Shown: piece after piece, positions 22,001 through 32,605 of the stretch
Layout: every line of letters begins with the position of its first letter
Numbering within the stretch: position 1 is the stretch's first letter
NCBI GenBank assembly: GCA_958295665.1
Contig: OY282560.1
Span: forward strand, 267,703,168 to 267,767,167
Source of the DNA: Tipula vernalis
Taxonomy: Eukaryota; Arthropoda; Insecta; Diptera; Tipulidae
DNA: 64,000 bases
Direction: 5' to 3'
Position numbers and translations under genes: made by a program
Notes under the pieces: model-generated
The model's database searches: none
The model's input: the letters and a program-made list of their open reading frames with translations, nothing else
Told to the model about the DNA's origin: nothing

Positions 22001-22130
22001 TAGCTGGAATAACCGAAAGGTCAGCGCCAGTGTCGATAAGGTAGGTGTAATTGTTGATTTTGTCGTGTATGTGTAGGCGAGTAGAAGAAAGTCTGTTTGT
22101 TGTATGTGTGGAAATTAGGGGGGTGTTAGA
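19077..22130 (-). pseudogene. pol: E3 Pol polyprotein, frameshifted
   Basis: Protease, RT, RNase H and integrase are all recognisable in order on the minus strand. Protease: [13 protein letters not shown] at about 22020-22050, reading through from the +1 frame that overlaps the end of gag. RT: LPLHM-like entry ([20 protein letters not shown]), then after FSKID about 20 bases are missing at about 21310, shifting the frame, then TPFG/MPFGLRNAAQTFQRF and the catalytic YIDD. RNase H: LTTDASNTAVGAVLQQ and YTDHKPL. A further frame change near 20210 precedes integrase, which has HNISHPG...CLSC, HLDIVGPL, TTDQGTQFES and NGMVERFHR, ending at 19077. No chromodomain is seen. The shifts disable the copy. 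Confidence 0.88.
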
Positions 22131-23133
22131 CGTTGTGGTCGATACCCGGTGGTGTATTAGTTTTTTTTTGTTGTTCCAAATCTATGTCCATGCTGGTCGT
22201 TGCATTGTTGTTGCGCCAGTTGCATGGACTGCAGCATTTTTGCGCGGCCTTTCCGAATGTGGAATGATACCAACATCTGCCTTGTTGACGATTGTTGTTG
22301 CTGCCGCTGTACCGTGGACGAGATGTAGACCGTCGTCCCTGTGATCGGTCTCGGTTGTTCCGACACAAGCCATCCAATCTGGCCTCTAATCGGGCCAAGC
22401 GATCTGCGATTGTTCCGTCATTCGACGAAGAACGATGGGACCCACCGCGGCCATGATGGATTTGCGCTGTGGATCTTGATTGTCTACTCGTTGTTGGATT
22501 TTGCATAGTGTTGATTTGACGTCCGGTTTGACCATGATTAATTATTTCAAACATTTTGTCGGCCGTTTTGGCTAGTGTGTCTATAGGAGTGGTATCGGGC
22601 TGTGTGACAAGTGCTACCTTGATGAGTTCCGGCATTTTTCTAGTCCAAATTGACCTAATAAATTTTTCAGTGACTAGCTGTTTTGTACCGGCGAGTTGGC
22701 GTATGTGCCGTAATGCGTCAGATGGGCGCCGATCTCCAAGGTCTTGCCCGGACAAGAGAGACTCCAATTGTTGTTCGTCTGACGGCTCCAACCGTTCCAA
22801 TAGTGTTTGCTTTAATATGTCATACTGGTTTTGTTGCGGTGGTTTTTGAAGTAAGTCTGATATTAGTTCAAACGTCTGAGGGGAAATTGTTGACAACACG
22901 TGCCCATATTTTGATTTTTGTGATGTAATATTTCTTAAATCGAACTGAATTTCTATTAGCTGAAACCAGTTGCTGGCGTTCTGTGGCCAGAAATTCGGTA
23001 AGTTAAATTTTTCGACTTCCATGTGCGTACCCTGGGTTTGGTCCGCCATATGGGCGTCGGGCTTGTGCTGTGTAGCACCTGCGGTATGTGAGCCAGTAGG
23101 TTTTGGTCCGTCAGTAATTGTGTCTTTTGTCAT
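22126..23133 (-). CDS. gag: E3 Gag protein
   Basis: An intact frame of 335 residues. The central region ([71 protein letters not shown]) is the capsid domain of CsRn1-like and related retrotransposons. After an Arg/Ser/Gln-rich linker, the zinc-binding segment is [18 protein letters not shown], the variant (C-H-C-C) pattern of this group. It would assemble the cytoplasmic virus-like particle. Pol overlaps its end in another frame. This is the only intact major gene of E3. Confidence 0.85.
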   Translation of the reverse strand: MTKDTITDGPKPTGSHTAGATQHKPDAHMADQTQGTHMEVEKFNLPNFWPQNASNWFQLIEIQFDLRNITSQKSKYGHVLSTISPQTFELISDLLQKPPQQNQYDILKQTLLERLEPSDEQQLESLLSGQDLGDRRPSDALRHIRQLAGTKQLVTEKFIRSIWTRKMPELIKVALVTQPDTTPIDTLAKTADKMFEIINHGQTGRQINTMQNPTTSRQSRSTAQIHHGRGGSHRSSSNDGTIADRLARLEARLDGLCRNNRDRSQGRRSTSRPRYSGSNNNRQQGRCWYHSTFGKAAQKCCSPCNWRNNNATTSMDIDLEQQKKTNTPPGIDHNV

Positions 23134-24667
23134 TTGTATTTTATTTTAAATTAGATGTGGTGAGATTTAAAAGAAAGTTTTATACGGAATGGTGAATCGT
23201 ATTCTAAAAATTCCCCAAAATGAGTAAATCACGCAATGAGTAGTTTCAAATCGTATCGAGGGGTTTGGTGAATGTTCGAATTACAGAACCACTAAACACG
23301 AAATTGTATGACACCGTCATTAGCATTTATCGTTTAAATATATAATCAAAGAATTGCAATTTCGACACACGTATAGAGAAATGATCGATATGTGAATCAG
23401 CGGCAGATCAAAAAAATAAGTGGTAGAAATTGTACATAAATAATTTACATGAGATGATTGTGACATGAGAAAAATGTTTGAGAGTAATTAAATATTGCAA
23501 TAAAAATGTATGTAAAAATATTAAAAATATTCTTTGAAGAAAATATCCTTTTTCTCCAAACGTCTTAAAAGTAGCTTGTTTTAATACTATTATTGGGCAT
23601 TAAAGTTGGCCTTTTTGTTACGATTAAAAAAATGTGAGTGTTGCTAGGCTGAACTTTTAATCCTAGGTGTAAATGCTCTTTTAACACTGTTTTCAATATT
23701 AAAAGTAAATGAGACGTCATAACTTGGTAAGATACACAAACAAAAAAAAAAGTCAAGGCCTCCTTAACTATACAAAATATTTCAATAAAATGTTCTTACA
23801 ATAGTCAAACCAAACAAAAGTCATGATCTCCTTAGTTTCACAAAATATTTCAACAAAATTACTTTCAATTTTGAAATTTTAATTACATAATTTGTACTTA
23901 CTTGTATAATTAGTTTATAATAAGCATTTCTTCGTTGAAGAAAAAATAGTATGTGTTATTCGGATTAAAAGTGACTTTGTTTGACTCGCAAATATTTGCT
24001 TTTGCTCGGCTACGCTGCGCTTCGCCTCGCATGCAAATATAATTGCTCGTCAAACAAAGTATCACTTTTAATCCTAATGACACAATGTACTATTTGTTTT
24101 TTTTTATAATTATAGTAAAAACTTGCGATTTCCTATTGTTTTTGTTGACGGCTGCTGCTGCTGATGATTTGTAATGTATTGTTGACTGTTATTTATGTCC
24201 AATAATGGTCCCGGTTGATGTGTTTTATTTTTATAATCCAAAAACAATGTTTATAATTTTATATTTGACTCCGCTTTTTTTTGTTGTGAATTTTGTATAT
24301 ACCATATGTATATTCCCGTTATCTGACTCCGATTGCATTTTAATTAACAGTACCTTTTACAGTACCAATATTGATTTTATTAACCAATGCTCGAAATGTT
24401 TTGTTTTTTTTTGTTTTGGGTTGCGGTACGGTTGATGAGGCACCGAATGAGAAAAAAAAAATAATAATAATTAATATGTTATTCACGGAAAATATTCTCG
24501 ACGAAAAAAAAAATATAACATTAAAAAAAATTTTCCTCACCCTGTGGCCGGTGCGTGATTTGCACACGGCCGATTTGTTTTTTAAGCGTCCAATAAAAAT
24601 ATTTCCCGACGTATCTGTTGTTTTATGTGTTCAATATCCGTAGAAACGGTCGTTGGTGGTCACCTGG
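23134..24667 (-). other. E3 5' region of unclear origin
   Basis: This lies between the gag start and the LTR fragment. No primer-binding site could be fixed; GGTGACC next to the LTR fragment (24660s) resembles the start of a tryptophan-tRNA site but soon diverges. It contains a foldback element at 23944-24094. It is AT-rich, and no gene was recognised. Confidence 0.5.
23944..24094. mobile_element. Foldback/MITE-like imperfect palindrome
   Basis: Left arm GGATTAAAAGTGACTTTG... (23962-23985) is the inverse of 24049-24074 (...CACTTTTAATCC) apart from a 2-base insertion. The pairing extends outwards to AATAGTA/TACTATT and inwards through GCAAATAT-like stretches. It has no coding capacity. It probably inserted in the E3 5' region. 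Confidence 0.65.
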
Positions 24668-24741
24668 ATTCGAGTAAATTGATTTTTAATAATTGTAGTG
24701 CTGAAACGAATGAATAACGATTAAATGAGTGAATCGCTACA
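24668..24741 (-). repeat. E3 5' LTR fragment (74 bp)
   Basis: Matches the first 74 bases (element sense) of the 640-bp LTR, with one difference at ATTA/ATGA. Its outer end is intact and meets E2 leader sequence; the inner 560 bases of the LTR are missing. Confidence 0.8.
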
Positions 24742-25272
24742 CTGTCAAGCGGGATTATTGTAATAAAACAGTGAAATAAATAAAATAAAAAAATTTTACC
24801 AACATATCGAGCCTGATCAACCCGAAGATGTTCAAAGCCGTGTTACTAGCAGCAATATTGGCAAGGTAAGAAATTTTCATTGTATTTTTTCCTACAACAA
24901 TCATTTTTTTATTTATTTTTTAAATCAAACTTGCACTAACATTCAAAAATATTAAATTTAAAATTGTGGAACCCAAGTACTAATTCACTACTTGTAAAAT
25001 ATTGAATAAACGCACTTGTGAATATAATTAAGTGTTAAAATTAGAACCTAAAATCGGAACTTTTTTTTTTAAAATAAAAAAACCAATTAGAACCTAAAAT
25101 CGGGCCTTTTTGGCATATTAGTGTCATCGGGGACACATAAAAACTTTTGTAAATTCGTGAAATTCGTATAACTTACGCAATCGATTCCAAAAAATTAGAT
25201 CAATTTATAGCTCAACATAATCGTGAATTAACAGTTAAACCGCCAGTAAAATTAAATCTCGGTAAATTAAAA
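24742..25272 (+). other. E2 leader, second part, with two CCTAAAATCGG repeats
   Basis: The leader resumes after E3. It holds the mini-exon (24828-24865) and a donor. Downstream, TTAGAACCTAAAATCGG occurs twice, within 25034-25104. The gag frame is open for about 40 codons before the first ATG at 25273, so the original start may have been lost or lie elsewhere. Confidence 0.6.
24828..24865 (+). other. Predicted signal-peptide mini-exon of E2 env
   Basis: An ATG at 24828 opens 12 hydrophobic codons (MFKAVLLAAILA) and ends two bases into a codon at the consensus donor AAG|GTAAGA (intron from 24866). The acceptor tccacag at 29661-29667 continues env in the same phase. The arrangement equals that of E1 although the sequences differ. 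The splice is not verified by transcripts. Confidence 0.75.
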
Positions 25273-26157
25273 ATGGAAAAATTACTTCAGGAACAAACCA
25301 CCATTCCCGACTCTTTTAAAGATGACATCGTAACTAAAAATCTTCCTACATTCTCTGGAAAAAGTAATGAACTGTATCATTTCTGTAATTCGGTTGACCA
25401 AATAGTCAAACTTTGCCAACCAATAAAAGAATTACCTAGTTATAAAATTATTACACAGAACATTCGTAGTAAGATAATTGAAAATGCTAGTGAATCTCTC
25501 ACTACCCATAATATTGCCACCAAATGGACAGACATCCGTGCACATCTCATTGCTAATTATGCAGATACACGAAGTACTGCAAACCTTCAATTAGAATTGT
25601 TCTCATTGATCAAACTCAACCTAGAGCCTCAGAAACTCTTTGGTCGAATTCAATCGATACTAACATTGCTCTCAAACAAAATCCAAATGGATGACTTAGA
25701 CCAAGGTATAATAGATGCTCTAATCAAACAGCAACAATCCACGGGATTGACTGTGTTTATGGCAAGTCTGCCAGAACCACTTGGTAGTGCACTACGTGCA
25801 TCCCAACCAGTTGATTTACAAACTGCACACAGCTTTGTACAACAAGAACAAAGTATCCAGAGGTTGAAAAATATTCAACCCCAAAAGCAAAAATTTAATA
25901 ATTACACCAAAAATTTTCCACCAAAAAATTATGAGGACAGAAAGCAAAACTTTGTCAATGAAACTATAAAGATAGAAGATAAAACTACCGATAATAGGAG
26001 TTACATACCACAATATAAACAACCATACAGGAGTCAAAATAAAAAAAGTTTACCAAGACATTTTATCAAACAGGAAACTAACATTAATAACCTGGAACAA
26101 ACAGTCGATGACGAGGATTTTTCAAACAACGCCTCACATTCGACATTAACTTCCTAA
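25273..26157 (+). CDS. gag: E2 Gag protein
   Basis: An open frame of 294 residues with the errantivirus Gag layout: LPTFSGKSNELYHFCNSVDQIV, IRSKIIENASESL, IRAHLIANYADTRSTANL, FMASLPEPLGSALRASQP, then a Lys/Asn/Gln-rich basic tail. No zinc knuckle is seen. It is shorter than the 431 residues of E1, and upstream codons in frame without an ATG suggest the start may have been altered. It ends with an acidic segment (DDEDFSNN) overlapping the pol frame; a T-run (GGATTTTTC) in the overlap is a candidate -1 frameshift site. It probably formed the particle shell. Confidence 0.8.
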   Translation: MEKLLQEQTTIPDSFKDDIVTKNLPTFSGKSNELYHFCNSVDQIVKLCQPIKELPSYKIITQNIRSKIIENASESLTTHNIATKWTDIRAHLIANYADTRSTANLQLELFSLIKLNLEPQKLFGRIQSILTLLSNKIQMDDLDQGIIDALIKQQQSTGLTVFMASLPEPLGSALRASQPVDLQTAHSFVQQEQSIQRLKNIQPQKQKFNNYTKNFPPKNYEDRKQNFVNETIKIEDKTTDNRSYIPQYKQPYRSQNKKSLPRHFIKQETNINNLEQTVDDEDFSNNASHSTLTS

Positions 26158-29100
26158 CGAAAATCAAACAACAAACCAAGCTTCCTTTTATACTATTAAC
26201 TATTAATAATCAAACTCTAAAAATTCTAATTGACACTGGTGCCGATAAATCTTATATCGACCCAAAATTCGTCAAATTGTTCTCAAAAATAATTAACGTA
26301 CAATTCAAGGTACAATCAGTATTCTCCTCAACGGAAATAACACAAATGGTCGACATTCAATTCAAAGAAATGCCAACAAAATTAACATTTTTTATATTTA
26401 AATTTCATACATTATTTGATGGTCTCATTGGATATGAGAACTTACAAAAGCTAAACGCTAAAGTAAACACCATAAATAATACGTTGGAAACCCCTCAAAT
26501 TAATATTCCCATAAAAAATGAATGTACAACAATTATTCCCAACACAGAAATACCCCACAAATCTAAAAAAATTAATAGAAATACTAGTAACTATTTCAAA
26601 AGGAAACTTTTATATACAAAACAGTTTGCTTTCACCAAGCATAAACATCCAGGAAGGAATATACACTACTTGTGCACCCTACAAAGCTATTGTAGAAATT
26701 ATTAACACAGGTCAAGACGAAGAATATTTCCAATTATTGAGCCCAATTAATGTAAGCGAATTCAAGAAGCAATATAATGAAATTAATTTTCATATTGCAA
26801 ATCAGCATACAACAAAAGTAGATATAGAATCAAAAATCCAAACGGACAATTTAAATCCTGAGGAAAAATTCCAAAATTTCAAAAGTCCAAGTTCCCTATG
26901 ACGAGAATCAAAAATTAAGCTTTACCAATGAAATAAAGCACGAAATAAATTTATTCAAGGAAAAGCCGCATCATGTAAAACAATACAGGCATCCTGAGAA
27001 TCAAAAGCAGGAAATCAGAAAAGAAATCGATAAACTATTAGAAAATAAAATTATTAGACCATCATTTAGCCCCTGGTCTTCGCCCATATGGATGGTGCCG
27101 AAGAAACCAGACGCAAATGGGAATAAAAAATGGAGACTTGTCGTAGATCTTCGACAACTCAATTCGCAAACGATCAATGATAAATATCCTCTACCCAATA
27201 TAGAGAATATTCTCGATAAAATGGGAAAGGCGATTTATTTTTCAACAATAGATTTGGCGGCGGGATTTCACCAAATTGAAATCAGGACCGACATACCAAA
27301 AACGGGATTTTCTATTCCTAATGGACATTTCGAGTTTACTCGTATGCCATTTGGTCTGAAGAATGCCCCCAGCACGTTTCAACGCGTGATGGACAACATT
27401 CTCGGAGACCTACAAGGTAAAAATGTACTATGCTATATGGATGACATTATAGTATTCAGTACAAGCCTACAGGAACACATCCACGATTTAACACAGGTAT
27501 TTACAAAATTACATAACGCGAATCTAAAAATTCAGAAGGAGTAAAACCAGACTCTAAAAAGATTGAAGCAATCAAACAATTCAAAATACCATCAACTACG
27601 AAAGAAATCAAATCATTTCTAGGGTTAATAGGGTACTATCGAAAATTTATTAAGAACTTTTCAAAAATAACAAAACCCTTAACATCTTGTTTATCAAAGG
27701 GAGCAGTAATATATCACGACAAAGAATTTGTGAACTGCTTTGAAGTATGTAAAGACATGCTAACCAAAGAACCAATATTAAAATATCCCGATTTCACGAA
27801 AGATTTCATATTAACAACTGACGCATCCAACTATGCTTTGGGAGCGGTCTTAAGTCAAAACTTCAATGGTAGCGACCTACCAGTTGCGTATGCTTCACGC
27901 ACACTTTCCAAAACAGAGTGTAATTACTCCACTATTGAAAAGGAATGCCTAGCAATAGTGTGGGGAACAAAATACTTCCGCCCATACCTATATGGAAGGA
28001 AGTTTTCGATCATCACGGATCACAAACCTCTACTATGGCTATTTAATGCCAAGGATCCAACATCCAAATTAATTCGATGGAGGTTAGCACTTGAAGAATA
28101 TGACTATACCATCACATATAAAAAAGGCACAGCTAATACAAACGCTGATGCACTCTCGCGAATAGAATTAAACAAACAACTGGAAACGAAAAGTTTTACT
28201 TACAATAATGATTCTGAACCCGAAAATCTGGAATTACTTGAGAAACTGCAGAAAACTCAAGATAATCCAAATAAAATATTTAATGATGAAATAATTCAAT
28301 TAAATAACATAGATATCCAGTGTGACGACAATGGAATATCAACCAAACATAAAGGAATTCCAGTTTCAAGCTCTAGCCTGAACGAATTCCAAAACCAGCT
28401 CATCATAGCAAAAAATAAAGATTGCGGTGAGATGGAAAAAGACGCTAGGGTACTATTTAATAAGAACCAGCGCAATACTATCAAGAAGACAGATTTTACA
28501 AAAACCGATCTTCAAGTAATTCTCAATAGCTATGTCAACCAAAATAAAATAACAGCTCTGCTAACGGATGACCAAACATTCCAACTAATTGAGGAAATAT
28601 GTAAAACAAAACCTTACAGAATAATCCGGGTACACACGATAAAAAATGACGTAGAATTAGCCGAGGAACAAATAAACACTATCGCTAATGAACACCAACC
28701 ATACCAACGTGGAACTCAGGAAAATTATCAAAAATTAAAACGGAATTTTTATTTTCCAAACATGAGACAAAAAATAGCACATTATATTTTAAACTGCGAA
28801 ATTTGTAATCAAAACAAATATGAAAGGCAGCCCACTCATGTCAAATTTAAACTTTCCCAAACGCCCACTGGATCAATGGAAATTACCCATGGGGACACAT
28901 TCGCCCTTTCAGGAAAAACTTTTATCACATTAGTCGATAAATTTTCAAAATACGCTACAGCCTTTGAAATACCTAATAGGAAAACAACAACAATCATAAA
29001 TAAATGTATGACATATTTCAGTAGAGAAGGAGGTCCAAAAACACTAACATTGGATTCTGCAACTGAATTTACATTCCAGCTATTCACTGATTTCACTAAC

Positions 29101-29643
29101 ATGATAGGTATAGAATTACACATCACGACAGTAAAATCTTCAAACGGAAACTCGCCTGTAGAACGACTACATTCTACACTAACCGAACTAGTACGAATCA
29201 TAAAAGCTGAGGATAAAAATAAATCAATAATCCGAATAATGGAAGAGGCAATGTTTGCCTACAACAATTCCATTCATTCTTCAACTAAACTCACACCATT
29301 TGAGTTACATAGAGGTCATATTATAACCAAAAGTATACCTACCAATCTACCAGAAATGGAGAACGAATATCTATCACGCATTAGACGCCAATATTTAGAC
29401 ATTGCACAACATATAGCAAAGCTAAATAACCTGTCTAAAGCGAAAACAATAGTAAGATTAAACACTACACGTGATAATCCAGGTATTTACATGCCAGGGG
29501 AGAAAATCTTTGAAAAAACAACTACACGTGATAAGTTTCAGAGAAAATATATACCCCATACGATAATACAGGACGGAGATGTTACTGTTCAGACAAACAA
29601 ACGTACTGTACATAAAAACAAAATTAGAAAAAATAGAAACTAA
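26130..29643 (+). pseudogene. pol: E2 Pol polyprotein, broken
   Basis: All domains are visible but in several frames. Protease: ILIDTGADKSYIDP near 26225-26270. Frame changes occur near 26560 and 26885. RT from about 26900: RPSFSPWSSPIWMVPKK, WRLVVDLRQLN, FSTIDLAAGFHQI, MPFGLKNAPSTFQRVM and catalytic YMDD near 27436. At about 27540 some 20-25 residues are deleted and the frame shifts (a TAA lies in the old frame), after which GVKPDSKKIEAIKQF resumes. RNase H (TTDASNYALGAVLSQ, ITDHKPLLW) and integrase (CEICN; HGDTF, LDSATEF, NSPVERLHS) follow in one frame to 29643. In the integrase zinc finger the second His appears to be Gln. It is not functional as it stands. Confidence 0.88.
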
Positions 29644-29667
29644 AACTAGATATCATATTGTCCACAG

Positions 29668-31220
29668 GTCAGCCCAACCAAAAGGATTAGAAGGCTATGA
29701 CCTACAGGATAACAAAGGACTTATTGGAATTAAATTAGGTGAAGCCAAAATAATCACTACCTACATAAAACTTTTTCATATCATAGAACTAAACGATTTA
29801 TTAACAAACTACCAATCAATAGAAGAATCTGTCAAACAAACCGAAAATAAAATGGTTCATTTCAAATACAGTAATACTCAACGACTAAACACCATTAAAC
29901 GTAAATTAAAAAATCTGAAGCGATCAATCGATAACGTAATGCCAACTCTACCCAATAGGGGAAACCGAAGCAAACGTGGATTAATCAATCCTTTGGGAAC
30001 TTTTATAAAATCCATTACTGGAAATCTTGACCAAAACGACTACGAAAATCTTCAAAACCAAATACAATTAACACAGGAAGGACAATACGTACTAGCCGAC
30101 CGACTTAATAACCAAATTCAAATTAATGAGCAAATAATCAATAGATTTGAAGAAATAACGGACATTTTAAATATAACTACTGCTAATATGAACCGAATCC
30201 TTAAAACAGAATGGGACACAAAAAACTCTAATGAAGCTGAAAAATTACTCAATTACATGTACTTCACAATCGAAAATAATATGTCAACACTATCAGAACA
30301 GGCATTAGAAATTCACGAAATTATAACCTTCGCGAAAATAAACGTAATTTCAAGATTCATACTCGACAATAAAGAGATGAACTATGTTCTAAATGAACTA
30401 AACAAGAGTAATATCGAATTACACTCACAAGAGCAGATTTATTCAATATTACAACTAAAAGCTTACTATAACGGGACCAACCTGATAGCGATAATAGAAA
30501 TACCACAATTTTATAATGATAATTTTTCCTATAATAGAATAAAAACTTATATCTTAAACAATTACCTTATTCCTATTACCTACAATTATATTTTATCCAA
30601 TCCCAAAATACATATGATAATTTCAAACCATGCCAAATGTTGGAGAATACATACTATTGTCAGCAGGAACAAATATATACCAACAATAACACTTGCTTAC
30701 CAAACCTGTTAAACAATCAACATGCCAATTGTAAATTAGTACAAACAAATCATCAAGAAGAAATACAGCTACTAGAAGATGGCTACCTTTTCATATCATC
30801 GGAAGCCGGACTCAACATCTATACAACATGTGGTCCTGATACATTAATCATAAAAGGAATTAAATTAATCAAATTCGAGGACTGTACCAACAAGTCAACG
30901 AACAGTCATTCACCAATGACGTCTCAAGAAGAATGCATCAATTTAAAGTATTACAACCCTTTAATACAATCATCATAAACGAAACAAGGATTGAAACTAT
31001 AGATATACCATTTTTAACAAAATCCACAATTAAAAACATGCGGGAAATACAAAATCATCAACACAAATCCACCATTTACACGCACATAATAGCATCCTCA
31101 ACAATACTAACAATAATAGCCATACTAATTGTTATATTCTTTATCAATAGGAAAAACAAAAGTAAATTTTTCAAATTAAGGAAACTCTTCACTGAGGACA
31201 GATCAACACTTAGAGGGTAG
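29668..31220 (+). pseudogene. env: E2 envelope glycoprotein (main exon), frameshifted
   Basis: A homologue of the E1 env product: QDNKGLIGIKLGEA near the start, a furin-type RSKR followed by a fusion-peptide-like segment (GLINPLG), a long helical region, Cys-containing segments and a C-terminal transmembrane helix (TILTIIAILIVIFFI) with a basic tail. The predicted acceptor ends at 29667. The frame runs to a stop at 30712. Frame changes near 30630 and near 30900-30930 are needed to follow the homology to the end at 31220. The copy is dead. I describe the breaks only. Confidence 0.85.
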
Positions 31221-31221
31221 G
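31211..31221 (+). promoter_or_regulatory. E2 polypurine tract
   Basis: AGAGGGTAGG lies directly before the 3' LTR. Confidence 0.75.
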
Positions 31222-31570
31222 AGTTAACATCAGCTAACACGCGACCCATGAAGAAAGCAAATTCCACCGGCGACATGTAGTGCAATGACGCCAAACATTA
31301 TATCGCATAAGCAATTTTTAATTAATGTAAAAATATCGCATAAGCAAATCTTAACAATAAAGAAATTCCACAGAAAGTCATTCCACTGCATAACAGGAAA
31401 TGACTTATTATAAAAAGTAAACAAAAACTGGAAGCGACGTTCATTACAATTTATGTTTTTGAAATAAAAACATTGTCAACTAAATTATTGTGCATTATTA
31501 TTATTTTGGAACTAATACCGTTTCCCAACCACAACCAGAAATAAATACGTTATCGGCACAACCCATAACT
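31222..31570 (+). repeat. E2 3' LTR (349 bp)
   Basis: The partner of 17866-18215; it lacks one A and has one substitution (ATCTTAACA for ATTTTAACA). Confidence 0.95.
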
Positions 31571-32460
31571 ACGTATGTTGTTTAATTGATATGATATAAA
31601 AAAAAAAAGTTTTTTTTTTTTTAAGTGAAATTGATAGTTGGTATTGTGAATAAAAAGTTTTTGAAAAAAAATCCTAAGTGTTTTGTCTATAAATATAATC
31701 ATTCATATAGTTTTTGGATGAATAAATAAATCTTAAACACAAGAGTACCAATTTTACATATAAGTACATAAGATACAACATAATTCGGAGACACAACAAC
31801 AATATAAGAATAAAACTAGGGCTTGTAAACCGGTTAAAACCGAACCCGGTTAACCGGGTTTTTGTCCATTTTTACGAAACCTGTAAAAACCGGGTTTTAG
31901 GGAAAAACCGAAAGTCTTTTTTTTTTTTGTTTCTTCCAGTAAATAAATTTCTTTTTTTAGGTTTTGTAGCATTAAATATTATTAAAATTTACTTTGTAAT
32001 ATTATTACGTAGATTTTAATTGTTTTAGTGTAATTTTATAATTTTGGTAAAACCCAAGTTCGGTCTAAGATTTCCCATTTTTAAATTTTAGAATTGTTTT
32101 CAGTTTTTAGTAAAATCGTATACTTGTGTTTTGCAGATTTTTGTGATGGGCGTTATTGAGTTGGTATCAGTTTTTGTCTACCAAAAGATATACCTTATAT
32201 AAACCTCTACCAAAAGATATATCTGGCTGCACCCTATGAGGAATTTTGGGCAGTTGTCAGGTTTTTTATAAATGCCTGCAATTACTATGTATTATTTTTA
32301 TTTCTTATATTTTTTTATTGGAATTTTGATAAGCTATTGCGTATAGTATTTGTATATTTTGATTGTTATAAGGTTTTTCCAACAGTACACAAAAAGAAGT
32401 TAAGATATGAATACAATAAAATACAAATTCTACGAAAAACTGCGAATGTTAGACGCCCTC

Positions 32461-32523
32461 GATTCTAAGACGCACCCGGTTTTTAGAAATCCTTAAATAT
32501 GAAAAAATGTGCGTCTTAGAATC
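32461..32523. repeat. Perfect 15-bp inverted repeat hairpin
   Basis: GATTCTAAGACGCAC (32461-32475) is exactly inverted at 32509-32523 around a 33-base loop, inside the 5' non-coding part of the hAT element. No function is assigned. Confidence 0.8.
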
Positions 32524-32605
32524 AAAGATATACGGTATATAAAGAATTTATGGGCATAACGTATAATCATATGTGTTTAAGTTAACACAAGCGTATGAAC
32601 TTTAA

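Larger units (their letters stand above)
18392..24741 (-). mobile_element. CsRn1-like Ty3/gypsy element E3, nested in the E2 leader
   Basis: Minus-strand gag and pol lie between a 640-bp 3' LTR (18392-19031) and a 74-bp LTR fragment (24668-24741). The possible target duplication is CTGT (18388-18391 and 24742-24745). Gag has the [16 protein letters not shown] pattern of the CsRn1 group in place of a standard CCHC knuckle, and Pol has [16 protein letters not shown] typical of the same group. No env is seen. The 5' end is abnormal: only the first 74 bases of the LTR are present, followed by 1.5 kb of sequence unlike the LTR before gag. Confidence 0.8.
17866..31570 (+). mobile_element. Errantivirus-type Ty3/gypsy element E2 (gag-pol-env), nested in X1
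   Basis: LTRs at 17866-18215 and 31222-31570 (ends AGTT...AACT) are almost identical: one substitution and one single-base indel. A perfect 4-bp duplication ACGT flanks the element. Order on the plus strand: LTR, primer-binding site, leader interrupted by element E3, a signal-peptide mini-exon, gag, pol, env, polypurine tract, LTR. Pol and env carry frameshifts and a small RT deletion, so the copy is dead although its LTRs look young. It belongs to the same broad group as E1 but to another family. Confidence 0.93.

Noticed and set aside
24664..24741. Reading E3 as having complete 77-bp LTRs with TG...CA ends and an adjacent GGTGACC primer site
   Set aside because: The left copy continues for 640 bp with a TATA box and AATAAA in LTR order, and no target duplication fits the 77-bp version.
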